DNA of 64,000 nucleotides from Virgibacillus salexigens (GTDB lineage Bacteria; Bacillota; Bacilli; Bacillales; Amphibacillaceae): the NCBI RefSeq assembly GCF_014905415.1, contig NZ_BNEO01000001.1:496001-560000 (forward strand), read 5' to 3'. The notes beneath the pieces are model-generated. The model was not told the origin of the DNA and ran no database searches. It saw only the letters and a program-made list of their open reading frames with translations. How positions within the stretch are numbered: position 1 is the first letter of the stretch; the number at the start of each line of letters is the position of its first letter. Shown here piece by piece: positions 16,633-24,756 of the stretch. A program made the position numbers and the translations under genes.

Positions 16633-17154
16633 ATGGAATTGCTTAGTCTAAATGGGTTGTCTCACATTGTTGGCGTTCCAAAAAATACTGCAGCAACCTG
16701 GGTTGAGGAATTTAATATGTACGTACCAAAGACACAGCAGCAAGATGTCATGTATTATCTTCCAGAAGCAATTGACGTTTTAAAATTCATCAAAAAATGT
16801 AAATACAAAAACTATAAGAAACCAGATATACTAAAGCGATTAGCTAATAGAAGCTTTCCAATACGAGTAGAAAGTACAATCGAGGATGTACAAATGACTT
16901 TTGAACAAGGAAATTACCGAGAAAATATCTTAACGGTGATGCAAACGATTGGAATGACAGTCTCTAATGTTGCTAATCAAGAAAAATCCATTCAATCACT
17001 GCAGGAAGAACAGAAAAAAAGGATGAAGATCGCAGAACAACAATCCAAAGAAATTAATGATTTACGAGAACAGATTGAGTCATTAAAACAAGCAATCACC
17101 CCGGCGAATGAGTACGAAATGAAAAAGGAATCTTTCGCAAGAATGTTCGAATAA
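16633..17154 (+). CDS. MerR-like DNA-binding protein with C-terminal coiled coil (RacA-like)
   Basis: A 173-aa protein. The first 70 residues resemble a MerR-type helix-turn-helix (LSHIVGVPKNTAATWVEEF...YYLPEAIDVLKFIKKC). Residues about 115-160 form a charged coiled coil (NQEKSIQSLQEEQKKRMKIAEQQSKEIN...). This layout is that of RacA and related Bacillus proteins, where the N terminus binds DNA and the coiled coil mediates assembly. It could equally be an uncharacterised MerR relative. The ATG follows a weak GACGGTG. A DUF2187 gene follows 28 bp downstream and probably shares its transcript. Confidence 0.65.
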   Translation: MELLSLNGLSHIVGVPKNTAATWVEEFNMYVPKTQQQDVMYYLPEAIDVLKFIKKCKYKNYKKPDILKRLANRSFPIRVESTIEDVQMTFEQGNYRENILTVMQTIGMTVSNVANQEKSIQSLQEEQKKRMKIAEQQSKEINDLREQIESLKQAITPANEYEMKKESFARMFE

Positions 17155-17182
17155 CAAATTAATTGCTAGAGGAGGAACTGTA

Positions 17183-17401
17183 ATGTTTAAAGCAGATACC
17201 AAAAAGGCTAACCCAGGTGATATTATTGAATTCGAGAAAGAAAATTACATCTTACAAGGACAAGTACTGCCATCAAACTGTAAACGTAGTATTATTGTCG
17301 ATATTTCCTCATCCAATAATTTGAGGAAAATCAGCCATGGCTTCTCAAATACAGTGGTGGCACATGAAAATTACCGAATTATCCAAAAGGTTAAAAAGTA
17401 G
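17183..17401 (+). CDS. DUF2187 family small protein (YkvS-like)
   Basis: A 72-aa protein with the DUF2187 pattern: PGDIIEFEKENYILQGQV near the start, a central SIIVDIS strand and a C-terminal VVAHENYRII. The family is a small beta-barrel-like domain common in Bacillaceae; its function is unknown. GAGGAGG precedes the ATG. A terminator follows at 17439. Confidence 0.82.
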   Translation: MFKADTKKANPGDIIEFEKENYILQGQVLPSNCKRSIIVDISSSNNLRKISHGFSNTVVAHENYRIIQKVKK

Positions 17402-17438
17402 TAAATTCATTGTCTCCCTCTTCCCCTTCATAAGTAAG

Positions 17439-17466
17439 GCGGCTGCTAAAAATAGCAGCTGCTTTT
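17439..17466 (+). terminator. Rho-independent terminator
   Basis: Stem GCGGCTGCTA / TAGCAGCTGC (one wobble pair) with an AAAA loop and a TTTT tail. It ends the MerR-like/DUF2187 transcript. Confidence 0.85.
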
Positions 17467-17528
17467 CTTTATGTGTGTTGATCTTATCTTCTAAAAACCG
17501 GCATAAAAAACATAACTGTCTAATTGTT

Positions 17529-17542
17529 TGTACAATTGTACA
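17529..17542. promoter_or_regulatory. Perfect 14-bp palindrome upstream of a sigma-54 promoter
   Basis: TGTACAATTGTACA is a perfect palindrome centred about 48 bp upstream of the -24 element at 17582. Its position suits an activator or repressor site for the enoyl-CoA hydratase operon; I infer a possible site for the sigma-54 activator encoded at 33294-35069. Confidence 0.45.
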
Positions 17543-17581
17543 GCTAAGTCACTGTTTTGCTATTATGATTTCACATATTGA

Positions 17582-17598
17582 TTGGCATGTTATTTGCA
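17582..17598 (+). promoter_or_regulatory. Sigma-54 (-24/-12) promoter of the enoyl-CoA hydratase operon
   Basis: TTGGCATGTTATTTGCA matches YTGGCACGRNNNTTGCW at 15 of 17 positions. The invariant GG (17584-17585) and GC (17596-17597) are separated by exactly 10 bp. The start codon follows about 50 bp downstream. The genome encodes a sigma-54 activator at 33294-35069. Confidence 0.78.
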
Positions 17599-17648
17599 TT
17601 AAGATTATAGAATAAAGTAACAATAGAATGATTCTAGGAGGAAGAACT

Positions 17649-18434
17649 ATGGAATGTAATCATATTCAGTTAACGTATAAGGATAAACTTGCTAAGATAG
17701 AACTAGATGCACCACCAGCAAATACATTATCAACTACTATGATTCAAGAATTACGTACCGTTTTCAAACAATTACGCGAAACTGATCACGTCCACGCTAT
17801 CATTATAACCGGTTCTGGAAAGTTCTTTGCAGCTGGTGCTGATATTAAAGAATTTGTACCAGCGATGGGCGATGCACATAAGGGAAGGAGTATATCCGAA
17901 GCAGGACAAGCATTATGTAATGAGATCGAGTCCATGAATAAACCGGTGATAGCTGCCATTAATGGCCCTGCATTAGGCGGAGGACTGGAACTGGCAATGG
18001 CCTGCCATTTTCGAATTGCTGCTCATGATGCGAAGCTTGGGCTACCAGAGTTAAATTTAGGATTAATCCCCTCTTTTGGTGGAACACAGCGTCTGGCAAG
18101 AATTACCGGTATAGCTACTGCTACCGAGTTAATTTTATCTAGTAAACATATCAATGGCGAACAGGCTTTTGCATATGGAATTGTTCAACTATCTACTCCC
18201 CAAGAAGAACTATTACCCACAACCTTAGCGACGGCTAATGGTTTTATTAATGGACATAGTATGACAAGTGTAATCAAAGCCATGGAGAGCATTGTCTATG
18301 GATACCATGAATCCTTCGCAGATGGATTAAAAAGGGAAAGAGAAAACTTTGCAGCATTATTTCAAACAGAAGATGCCAAAGAGGGCGTAAACGCGTTTGT
18401 TGAAAAAAGAAAACCAAGCTTCAAACATAAATAA
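17649..18434 (+). CDS. Enoyl-CoA hydratase, probable methacrylyl-CoA hydratase of valine catabolism
   Basis: A 261-aa crotonase-fold enzyme. It starts at the ATG 17649 after CTAGGAGGAAG; the longer ORF runs through that site. The oxyanion-hole motifs are present (FFAAGADIKEF and NGPALGGGLELAMACHFRIA), and the two catalytic Glu positions fit GLPELNLGLIP. General crotonases hydrate 2-enoyl-CoAs. Here it is co-transcribed with a 3-hydroxyisobutyryl-CoA hydrolase-like gene and has a sigma-54 promoter like the mmsA/mmsB operon, so hydration of methacrylyl-CoA is the likely role. A short-chain fatty-acid role remains possible. Confidence 0.85.
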   Translation: MECNHIQLTYKDKLAKIELDAPPANTLSTTMIQELRTVFKQLRETDHVHAIIITGSGKFFAAGADIKEFVPAMGDAHKGRSISEAGQALCNEIESMNKPVIAAINGPALGGGLELAMACHFRIAAHDAKLGLPELNLGLIPSFGGTQRLARITGIATATELILSSKHINGEQAFAYGIVQLSTPQEELLPTTLATANGFINGHSMTSVIKAMESIVYGYHESFADGLKRERENFAALFQTEDAKEGVNAFVEKRKPSFKHK

Positions 18435-18472
18435 ATTCCCACTATAAGTATAAGTAAAGGAGACGTGTAAAC

Positions 18473-19519
18473 ATGGAGGAAGTTTTATTCTCAACACAGG
18501 ATAATGGAGTTGCAGTAATCACCTTAAATCGACCAAAAGCGATTAATTCATTAAACTATGAGATGCTCGTACCAATTCGCGAGAAATTACTAGAATGGGA
18601 ACAAGATGATCGTATTTGTCTTGTTATTCTGAAAGGTGCAGGTGCCAAAGGTTTTTGTGCTGGCGGAGATATTAAGACACTGTATCAGGCAAAAGATAAC
18701 AAGGATGGATATGATAAGGCAATTACCTTCTTTACCGAAGAGTATTTAACCGATCAATTAGTTACTAGCTTTTCTAAACCGATTCTAGCAATCTTAGATG
18801 GTGTTGTTATGGGCGGAGGAATTGGATTATCCTACGGCGCCAGCCACCGAATTGTTACGGAACGAAGCAAATGGGCTATGCCTGAAATGAATATTGGGTT
18901 TTTTCCTGACGTTGGAGCAGCTTACTTTCTAAACAAAGCGCCTGGCTATGCTGGTAGATACCTAGCACTTACAGCTAATGTGATTACTGCTACAGATGTT
19001 CTCTATGTAAATGGAGCGGATACAGCTGTATCCAGTAATCAGCTAGAAGCATTAGAAAAGCAAGTAATGGAAACCAATTGGCATATTGAACAAGATCGAG
19101 CAGCAAAACTTGATTTGCTTCTTGATACATGTCATCCAACTTCAATACCTGATGGTGAAATCGAAGCCTTACAATCGAAAATCGACCAACATTTCTCTTA
19201 TGGAACAGTTGAACAAATCATTGATTCTCTTAAATCCGATAATAGTGAATTTGCTAGCAAAACGAAAGAAACCTTGTTATCTAAATCCCCGATTTCTCTT
19301 AAGGTTACATTAGATCAACTAATCAAAGGAGAAAATAAAACATTAGAGGAATGTCTAGAAACAGACTTGGTTCTAGCTAGAAACTTTTTAAAGTCGCATG
19401 ATTTTTATGAGGGCGTTCGGTCTGTCGTTATAGATAAAGATCGGAATCCGAAATATAATTACCAGCAATTATCGGATGTGTCCCCATCCGTAGTGAACTC
19501 TTTTTTTAACGTTAATTAA
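18473..19519 (+). CDS. 3-hydroxyisobutyryl-CoA hydrolase
   Basis: A 348-aa crotonase-superfamily thioesterase. It has the oxyanion motifs FCAGGDIKTLYQ and DGVVMGGGIGLSYGASHRIVTE, the catalytic pair region MPEMNIGFFPDVGAAYFLNK, and the C-terminal ECLETDLVLARNFLKSHDFYEGVRSVVIDKDRNPKY block. That block marks HIBCH enzymes and separates them from ordinary hydratases. It removes CoA from 3-hydroxyisobutyryl-CoA, releasing 3-hydroxyisobutyrate for the dehydrogenase encoded at 30336-31232. It lies 38 bp after the hydratase gene with AAAGGAGACG before its ATG. Confidence 0.9.
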   Translation: MEEVLFSTQDNGVAVITLNRPKAINSLNYEMLVPIREKLLEWEQDDRICLVILKGAGAKGFCAGGDIKTLYQAKDNKDGYDKAITFFTEEYLTDQLVTSFSKPILAILDGVVMGGGIGLSYGASHRIVTERSKWAMPEMNIGFFPDVGAAYFLNKAPGYAGRYLALTANVITATDVLYVNGADTAVSSNQLEALEKQVMETNWHIEQDRAAKLDLLLDTCHPTSIPDGEIEALQSKIDQHFSYGTVEQIIDSLKSDNSEFASKTKETLLSKSPISLKVTLDQLIKGENKTLEECLETDLVLARNFLKSHDFYEGVRSVVIDKDRNPKYNYQQLSDVSPSVVNSFFNVN

Positions 19520-19561
19520 ACAGACTTGTTCTAAAAACGAGTTGAAGCGGCACTATAAAAA

Positions 19562-19601
19562 ACCCCAAGAGTTAGTTGTTAGACAAACTAACTTTTGGGG
19601 T
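19562..19601. terminator. Bidirectional terminator between hydrolase and alkaline phosphatase genes
   Basis: A stem of about 16 bp with one G-U pair (ACCCCAAGAGTTAGTT with AACTAACTTTTGGGGT) is followed on the minus strand by TTTTTTAT. It terminates the convergent phosphatase gene and probably the plus-strand operon. Confidence 0.85.
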
Positions 19602-19643
19602 GCAATATCATAAGGCTTTAGTGATCTATATGAAATTTAAAAT

Positions 19644-21005
19644 TTATTGATCCAATTTTAATTTCAATGCCTCTGCAATTTTATTCGGTAAATCCGTATT
19701 ATCATAAAATCCAACAAACTCATCTGCCTTCGGACCGTATGCAAATACAGGTACCTGAACACCAGTATGATTACTGCTTGTCCAGCCAACATTGGCACGA
19801 TCACTAATCACTTTATTAATGGCAACTGCTGGATCTTCTGCCTTTTTAATTTGTTCAATTTCTGTTTCATTTAGGCCAAAATCCGTATATTGCTTAATAA
19901 CTTCTGCAATATTGGAACGCTCTTCATTTAATTCTGCTGCCATTTGTGCTCCTGTTGCTTTTACATCCCTTAGCAATTCTGGATTTGCAGAAGCGGAGCC
20001 ATTCGCGCCTACCGTCATACCTCCTGTTTCATGATCACTACCAATAACAACAAGCGTTTCTCCATCTTTTTTAGCAAATTCGATTGCCTCTTTTACTGCC
20101 TCTTCAAACGCTTCTACCTCATTCATTGCCCAGGCTGCATCATTGTCATGTCCGGCCCAATCAATTTGACTTCCTTCAACCATAAGGAAGAACCCGTCTC
20201 TTTCTTGATTAAGAATATCAATTCCGGCCTCTGTCATTTCAGCAAGGCTTGGTTGTTCCTCCTTGTCACGAATCATTTCATCCGAGAGTGGACCATCCGC
20301 AAATAACCCAAGTAGTTTATCATTATCTTTTAAAGAAATTTCATTTTTCTTCTGCAATTCTTCTCGATCTTCAATTACTTCATATCCTTGCTCTTCCGCT
20401 TCTTTCAGCAAATTTCCTTCCTCTTGCTCCCCACCTTCTGACTCAGGTAAGAAGTTGCTTTTCCCACCGCCAAGCAAAACATCAACTTCATTAGCAATCA
20501 TTTGTCTAGCAATCTCTGTTTCATTATTTCGATCTTCAACATGAGAAGCAAACGCTGCTGGCGTTGCATGTGTAATCGTTGATGTAGCTATTAATCCTGT
20601 TGCCATATCTTTATCCTTTGAAGCTTCAAGAACAGTTTCCAATTCATCCCCGTCTGGATCGACACTTAGCATTCCGTTATTCGTCTTCACCCCTGTTGCC
20701 ATTGCCGTTCCAGCCGCAGCAGAATCTGTAATATTGGAGTTAGCAGAATGTGTCGTATACATCCCTTTTAAGTGGTCATCCCAAACTGCCTCTTCCCCTT
20801 TAAAGATTCGATAATTCGTAGCATAATCGGCATTAAAACCGTCTGGGATCATATAAATAACATTCTCCACTTTTCCTTTTTCCACCCAATCAGGCTTCCC
20901 AGGCTTCACCCATTCTGGTTTACTTGCTTCTGCAACTTGTACAGATCCCATACTAGAAGCAACTAGACCAAGACTTACTGCAACCACACCTATTTTCTTT
21001 AACAC
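19644..21005 (-). CDS. phoA: Secreted alkaline phosphatase
   Basis: A 453-aa exported phosphomonoesterase of the PhoA family. The preferred start is GTG 21003-21005, 7 nt after AGAGGAG. It is followed directly by a signal peptide (LKKIGVVAVSLGLVASSMGSVQVAEA). Catalytic features are IPDGFNADY (metal Asp), NITDSAAAGTAMATG with the nucleophile Ser, MVEGSQIDWAGHDND, GSDHETGG and SSNHTGVQVP. It releases phosphate from organic esters outside the cell. It is monocistronic with a strong terminator. A role next to the alkylsulfatase operon is not implied, although both are ester hydrolases. Confidence 0.92.
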   Translation of the reverse strand: MLKKIGVVAVSLGLVASSMGSVQVAEASKPEWVKPGKPDWVEKGKVENVIYMIPDGFNADYATNYRIFKGEEAVWDDHLKGMYTTHSANSNITDSAAAGTAMATGVKTNNGMLSVDPDGDELETVLEASKDKDMATGLIATSTITHATPAAFASHVEDRNNETEIARQMIANEVDVLLGGGKSNFLPESEGGEQEEGNLLKEAEEQGYEVIEDREELQKKNEISLKDNDKLLGLFADGPLSDEMIRDKEEQPSLAEMTEAGIDILNQERDGFFLMVEGSQIDWAGHDNDAAWAMNEVEAFEEAVKEAIEFAKKDGETLVVIGSDHETGGMTVGANGSASANPELLRDVKATGAQMAAELNEERSNIAEVIKQYTDFGLNETEIEQIKKAEDPAVAINKVISDRANVGWTSSNHTGVQVPVFAYGPKADEFVGFYDNTDLPNKIAEALKLKLDQ

Positions 21006-21171
21006 ATTATCTCTCCTCTCCAAACTCAATTAATTCTAGTATATCTACAAACTATTAATAGAGTTTTAATACATCGTAAATAGAATATTAATTTCAAACT
21101 GAATGCTATTCTCTATAAGACATCTCCCCATTTGTTGTCATTTCTCCGATTATTATTTGCAATAATGAAAA

Positions 21172-21198
21172 GACCGTACCCGTTCCCTTGGTACGATC
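21172..21198 (-). terminator. Terminator of the alkylsulfatase operon
   Basis: On the minus strand GATCGTACC pairs with GGTACGGTC (one wobble), followed by TTTTCATT. It lies just after the DUF202 gene. Confidence 0.75.
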
Positions 21199-21249
21199 TA
21201 AACTGTCTTCCACTCTCATATTTGAACATATATCGATAATATGGAACAC

Positions 21250-21615
21250 TTATTTCATGTGGTAGCATGCACTGATTAACAGAGCAAACAATATAATCAC
21301 AAATAAAAGAAATGAGAAATAAATAATACTGGTATGCGATGAATAAAAGGTTTGTTGATCGATTTGTTTTTTCTTATTAAGGTAACTGAATGTAGCGATG
21401 ATAATTGTTAACGTTCCTACCATTCCTATTCCTAATATGGTAACGATTAGAGTAATTCCCTTAATACCAAGATGCGCAATTAATAACCCTATACCTATAA
21501 CAGCCACAACTGTACGAATCCAGGCAAGATAAGTTCGTTCGTTTGCTAGATGCTGCTGTGCATATTTTAGTTGGTTTTTATGTTTATCTTTTTCTATAGG
21601 ATTAATTTGTTTCAT
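21250..21615 (-). CDS. DUF202 (YidH-like) small membrane protein
   Basis: A 121-aa membrane protein with three predicted helices. It carries the DUF202 signature LANERTYLAWIRTVVAVIGIGLLIAHLG near its N terminus. Its ATG overlaps the stop of the alkylsulfatase gene (ATGA), so the two are translationally coupled. The biochemical role of DUF202 is unknown. The coupling here suggests a membrane partner or a role in handling the amphipathic substrate or product, which is inference. Confidence 0.83.
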   Translation of the reverse strand: MKQINPIEKDKHKNQLKYAQQHLANERTYLAWIRTVVAVIGIGLLIAHLGIKGITLIVTILGIGMVGTLTIIIATFSYLNKKKQIDQQTFYSSHTSIIYFSFLLFVIILFALLISACYHMK

Positions 21616-23264
21616 TCTGAATCACTTTTGAATAGATTAACAAAATAGCGTAGTAAATCGACTTCCCCCACTAGTTGGACCTTACCCGAATGCAGTGCTT
21701 CTCGAATGTCGTATGCTCCAATAATGACTTCTTTCCATACCACACCTGTCGTTTCAATCCAAAGATCAGGATACTGAATATATCCCCTCCGTACCTCTGC
21801 TACTCCCCGTCGCACTTGGATTTGATAGGCTGCATCGTTATCTGTGATTTGAACGGATGCGGTAATGACATCATTCTTACTCTTGTCTGGGTTAAGGCGA
21901 ATCGCCATATTGGAAAAAAATTGATCAACTGACATAGACTTGGCGTATGAAAGTTGTTTGTCCACAGATCTTGGCCGGTAATGAATTTCCCCTTTTAACT
22001 CAAGCGACTGCGTAAGATAATAAGCACGGTTGTTTGAATTCTGAGAAGCGCAGCCCAATTTAAATAATGCCTCAGCCTTCAAGGATGTAACTTCATCATT
22101 ATCCGGTGTGATCGTCAGCAACATATCTGAAATTTCCGCGGTCCACTGATATTCTTTGTTGTCCAATGCAGTTCTAATCTCTTTCAGCATCTTTTGATAA
22201 CCACCTGCTAAATCCACTATTTTTTGGGCACGAATCGCTTTAGAAAGGGGGATTAAATTAGTTGCGTTCCCGTCAAACCAGCCTAAATAACCATCATAGA
22301 TAGCTCTTATAGACTGTGAAAGCTCTCCATACAGCTCACGTAATTCTTTATATGTTTGGAGATGTGGCGGAAGATAGATGCCTTCGACCAGCTCATCTGG
22401 GGTCTTCCCTTGATTCATTCCTCTAACAACAGAATCATGAACATATTGAATTGCATCACGGTATACCGTAAGAAGCTCATGGATTCTTTCTGATCCGTAA
22501 ATCGGTTCTGCATGGCTAGGAACTAAATACTCAGCACCAAGATCTCTCATTTTATCTAGTGATTCAACCCATTTGTAAACTGGCCGTGGGGTTGTTCCAC
22601 GAATGGTATACAGATTAGGGAAACAAGGATAATAGTTATCAGCACTAAGTAACACTTTTTTTTCGGGTATCCATATAAATATTTGGTCATCGGTCTCACC
22701 TGGAGCAGAAACCAATTTTAATCGAAGTCCTCCAATACGTAATTCCAACAAATCTTCAAACTCTTGAGTAGGCATAACCAATTGAGGATTATATCCATCG
22801 ACATGAAGAAACGGTCCAAGCCCCATCGCAGGAAGGTATTCACGTGGAATTTTCACTCCAAACTGTCTAGCTCCACGGACGGTTAAGATAGGATCCAATT
22901 GATTAAATTGTTGATTAAATAAATCTTTCGTCTTTGCATTCGCGTACACTTCCGTTCCCTCATCCATAAAAACAGAGGCACCACAAACATGGTCCGTATG
23001 CCCGTGGGTGTATATCACGGCTACAGTTGAAAGCGGTGAAATTTCATCAAATTCTCCCTTGATTTCCTGGGCAGCACGAATACTTTCCGTTGTATCAACA
23101 ATGATGTTCCCCACGTCTGTTATCAACAAAATAGAATTTGCCAAACCGTAGCCAATGGCAGAATACACACCCTCTGTTACTTTTTCTATCCTTTTTGTGA
23201 AACGCTCGGCATGTTCCGCTAAATAAGAATGTTTGTCATAAAATAGTGCATTATTCTTATCCAT
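21612..23264 (-). CDS. Alkyl sulfatase (BDS1/SdsA-type metallo-beta-lactamase fold)
   Basis: A 550-aa enzyme. Residues about 25-260 form a metallo-beta-lactamase domain with the zinc motif YTHGHTDHVCGA, later APGETDDQIFIWIPEKKVLLSADNYYPCFPNLY and the His ligand in VPSHAEPIYG. Residues about 285-420 match the helical dimerisation domain of alkyl sulfatases (YDGYLGWFDGNATNL). The C terminus (about 430-548) is SCP2-like, the hydrophobic lipid-binding module of SdsA1. The family hydrolyses primary or secondary alkyl sulfate esters to alcohol and sulfate. No signal peptide is seen, so it should be cytoplasmic, which fits import by the adjacent transporter. The operon also encodes acyl-CoA ligase and dehydrogenase. 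Confidence 0.88.
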   Translation of the reverse strand: MDKNNALFYDKHSYLAEHAERFTKRIEKVTEGVYSAIGYGLANSILLITDVGNIIVDTTESIRAAQEIKGEFDEISPLSTVAVIYTHGHTDHVCGASVFMDEGTEVYANAKTKDLFNQQFNQLDPILTVRGARQFGVKIPREYLPAMGLGPFLHVDGYNPQLVMPTQEFEDLLELRIGGLRLKLVSAPGETDDQIFIWIPEKKVLLSADNYYPCFPNLYTIRGTTPRPVYKWVESLDKMRDLGAEYLVPSHAEPIYGSERIHELLTVYRDAIQYVHDSVVRGMNQGKTPDELVEGIYLPPHLQTYKELRELYGELSQSIRAIYDGYLGWFDGNATNLIPLSKAIRAQKIVDLAGGYQKMLKEIRTALDNKEYQWTAEISDMLLTITPDNDEVTSLKAEALFKLGCASQNSNNRAYYLTQSLELKGEIHYRPRSVDKQLSYAKSMSVDQFFSNMAIRLNPDKSKNDVITASVQITDNDAAYQIQVRRGVAEVRRGYIQYPDLWIETTGVVWKEVIIGAYDIREALHSGKVQLVGEVDLLRYFVNLFKSDSE

Positions 23265-23308
23265 ATCAACCCTCCATCTAAATAGTATGAATATTAATCG
23301 TGTAATTT

Positions 23309-24706
23309 CTAGTCATTGTTTCTGACACTTGCATTGTCAAGATCTGCTCTAATACGATATAAATCGCTTTTTGTTAGATGAAATGGGAGAACAAATATAA
23401 TACTAATGATTAGCAGGGCTGCTGGAATAATTGACAACAACCAAAGAATTCCATCCAACACAAATGGTGTCTGCGCTTGATTCGGTATATAGCCAATAAA
23501 CATTAGCACAATTCCTATCAGCCAACCGCCAATAGCATTTCCCGACTTATGGAAAAAGGCAGACGTAGCAAAAGTCATACCTTGTGCGCGGAATCCATGT
23601 TTCCATTCTCCATAATCCACACAGTCAGCAATCATGGAGAAGACCAGAACGGTTATAACCCCCTGCCCAATACCAGCAAGAAAACGTGTTATAAATATCA
23701 ACATCAAACTGCCGTAAGGAACAAAAAAGAACGTTGCATTACATACAGCTCCTAAAGACAGGCCAAAAATAAGTATTGCTTTCTTCTCCATAAACTTTGA
23801 CATAAAAGGGACTAAAAAGGCTCCTACAATAGTTGCCCCCATCATATTTAACATATATAAACTTGTTAAATCCGCTCTACCAACATTATAGGTCATATAA
23901 TAGATTCCTACTGGTTGTACTAACGCCTGAACGATAGATGAAACAAAGAGCATCATGATTAAGAATCTTAATTTATCGTTTTTCCCTACCACTCCCCACC
24001 GTTTTAGAATACTTCCCCTCTTCTTATTCTTGTTGACCAAGCCTTCATACCATGCATACGGTTTTGTTGTTCTAAACGTTATGAACAAAAGAATTGCACA
24101 AACGATCCCAAATAGTACCATCGTAATAAGAAACCCTATTTCCTCATTGGTAAACATACGAACCAAAGGCATGGTAAGTGTTGATGCAATTAAAGCTCCA
24201 AACAACTGAAAAATCAGTTTCACCGAAATCACTTTCGACCGTTCATCCGGATCATATGTAATGGATGCTTCCATCGACATATGAGGGACATTTACAAACG
24301 AATACATCATTCCGAATAATATATATGTTATGGCAGCGTATATTACATTTCCGCTTTCAGAGATACCTGGCGAAGTAAAACAGAGCACACCTGTTACAAC
24401 AAGTGGGATAGTTCCCCAAAGGATATACGGCCGATAGCGGCCATGCTTTGTGTTTGTTCTATCAGCAATGGTTCCTACAACAGGGTCAGAAATGGCGTCC
24501 ACCAATCGAGCGAATAAAAAAATAGTTCCCGCAGCAGCTGCACTGATTCCTACAACATCCGTATAAAAATACATCAGATAGGTCGTAGTTGTCATAAACA
24601 ATGTATAATAAGACAACGCGCCCAATGAATAACCAAAAATATGTTTCATTGGAATTTGTTTTACATTGGTCTGTCTATTTTCTGTATCCAAAATAACATC
24701 GGCCAT
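23309..24706 (-). CDS. GPH-family (MelB-like) cation symporter
   Basis: A 465-aa, 12-helix transporter. The start is ATG 24704-24706 after AGGGGGA. The GPH signature is clear: RLVDAISDPVVGTIADRTNTKHGRYRPYILWG, with the two membrane Asp that coordinate Na+ or H+ in MelB. Members import sugars, sugar acids or sulfonated sugars. Here the operon holds no glycosidase. It contains an alkylsulfatase, acyl-CoA ligase and acyl-CoA dehydrogenase, so an alkyl sulfate or another organic anion is the more likely cargo. This is inferred from context alone. Confidence 0.85.
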   Translation of the reverse strand: MADVILDTENRQTNVKQIPMKHIFGYSLGALSYYTLFMTTTTYLMYFYTDVVGISAAAAGTIFLFARLVDAISDPVVGTIADRTNTKHGRYRPYILWGTIPLVVTGVLCFTSPGISESGNVIYAAITYILFGMMYSFVNVPHMSMEASITYDPDERSKVISVKLIFQLFGALIASTLTMPLVRMFTNEEIGFLITMVLFGIVCAILLFITFRTTKPYAWYEGLVNKNKKRGSILKRWGVVGKNDKLRFLIMMLFVSSIVQALVQPVGIYYMTYNVGRADLTSLYMLNMMGATIVGAFLVPFMSKFMEKKAILIFGLSLGAVCNATFFFVPYGSLMLIFITRFLAGIGQGVITVLVFSMIADCVDYGEWKHGFRAQGMTFATSAFFHKSGNAIGGWLIGIVLMFIGYIPNQAQTPFVLDGILWLLSIIPAALLIISIIFVLPFHLTKSDLYRIRADLDNASVRNND

Positions 24707-24756
24707 ACAAATCCCCCTATATTTATCACTTTTTAAGCTTTTATGTCTTCCTCCTA

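Noticed and set aside
17337-17615. ORF of 92 codons overlapping the DUF2187 gene and terminator
   Set aside because: It runs through a clear terminator and through the region of the palindrome and sigma-54 promoter, and has no ribosome binding site.
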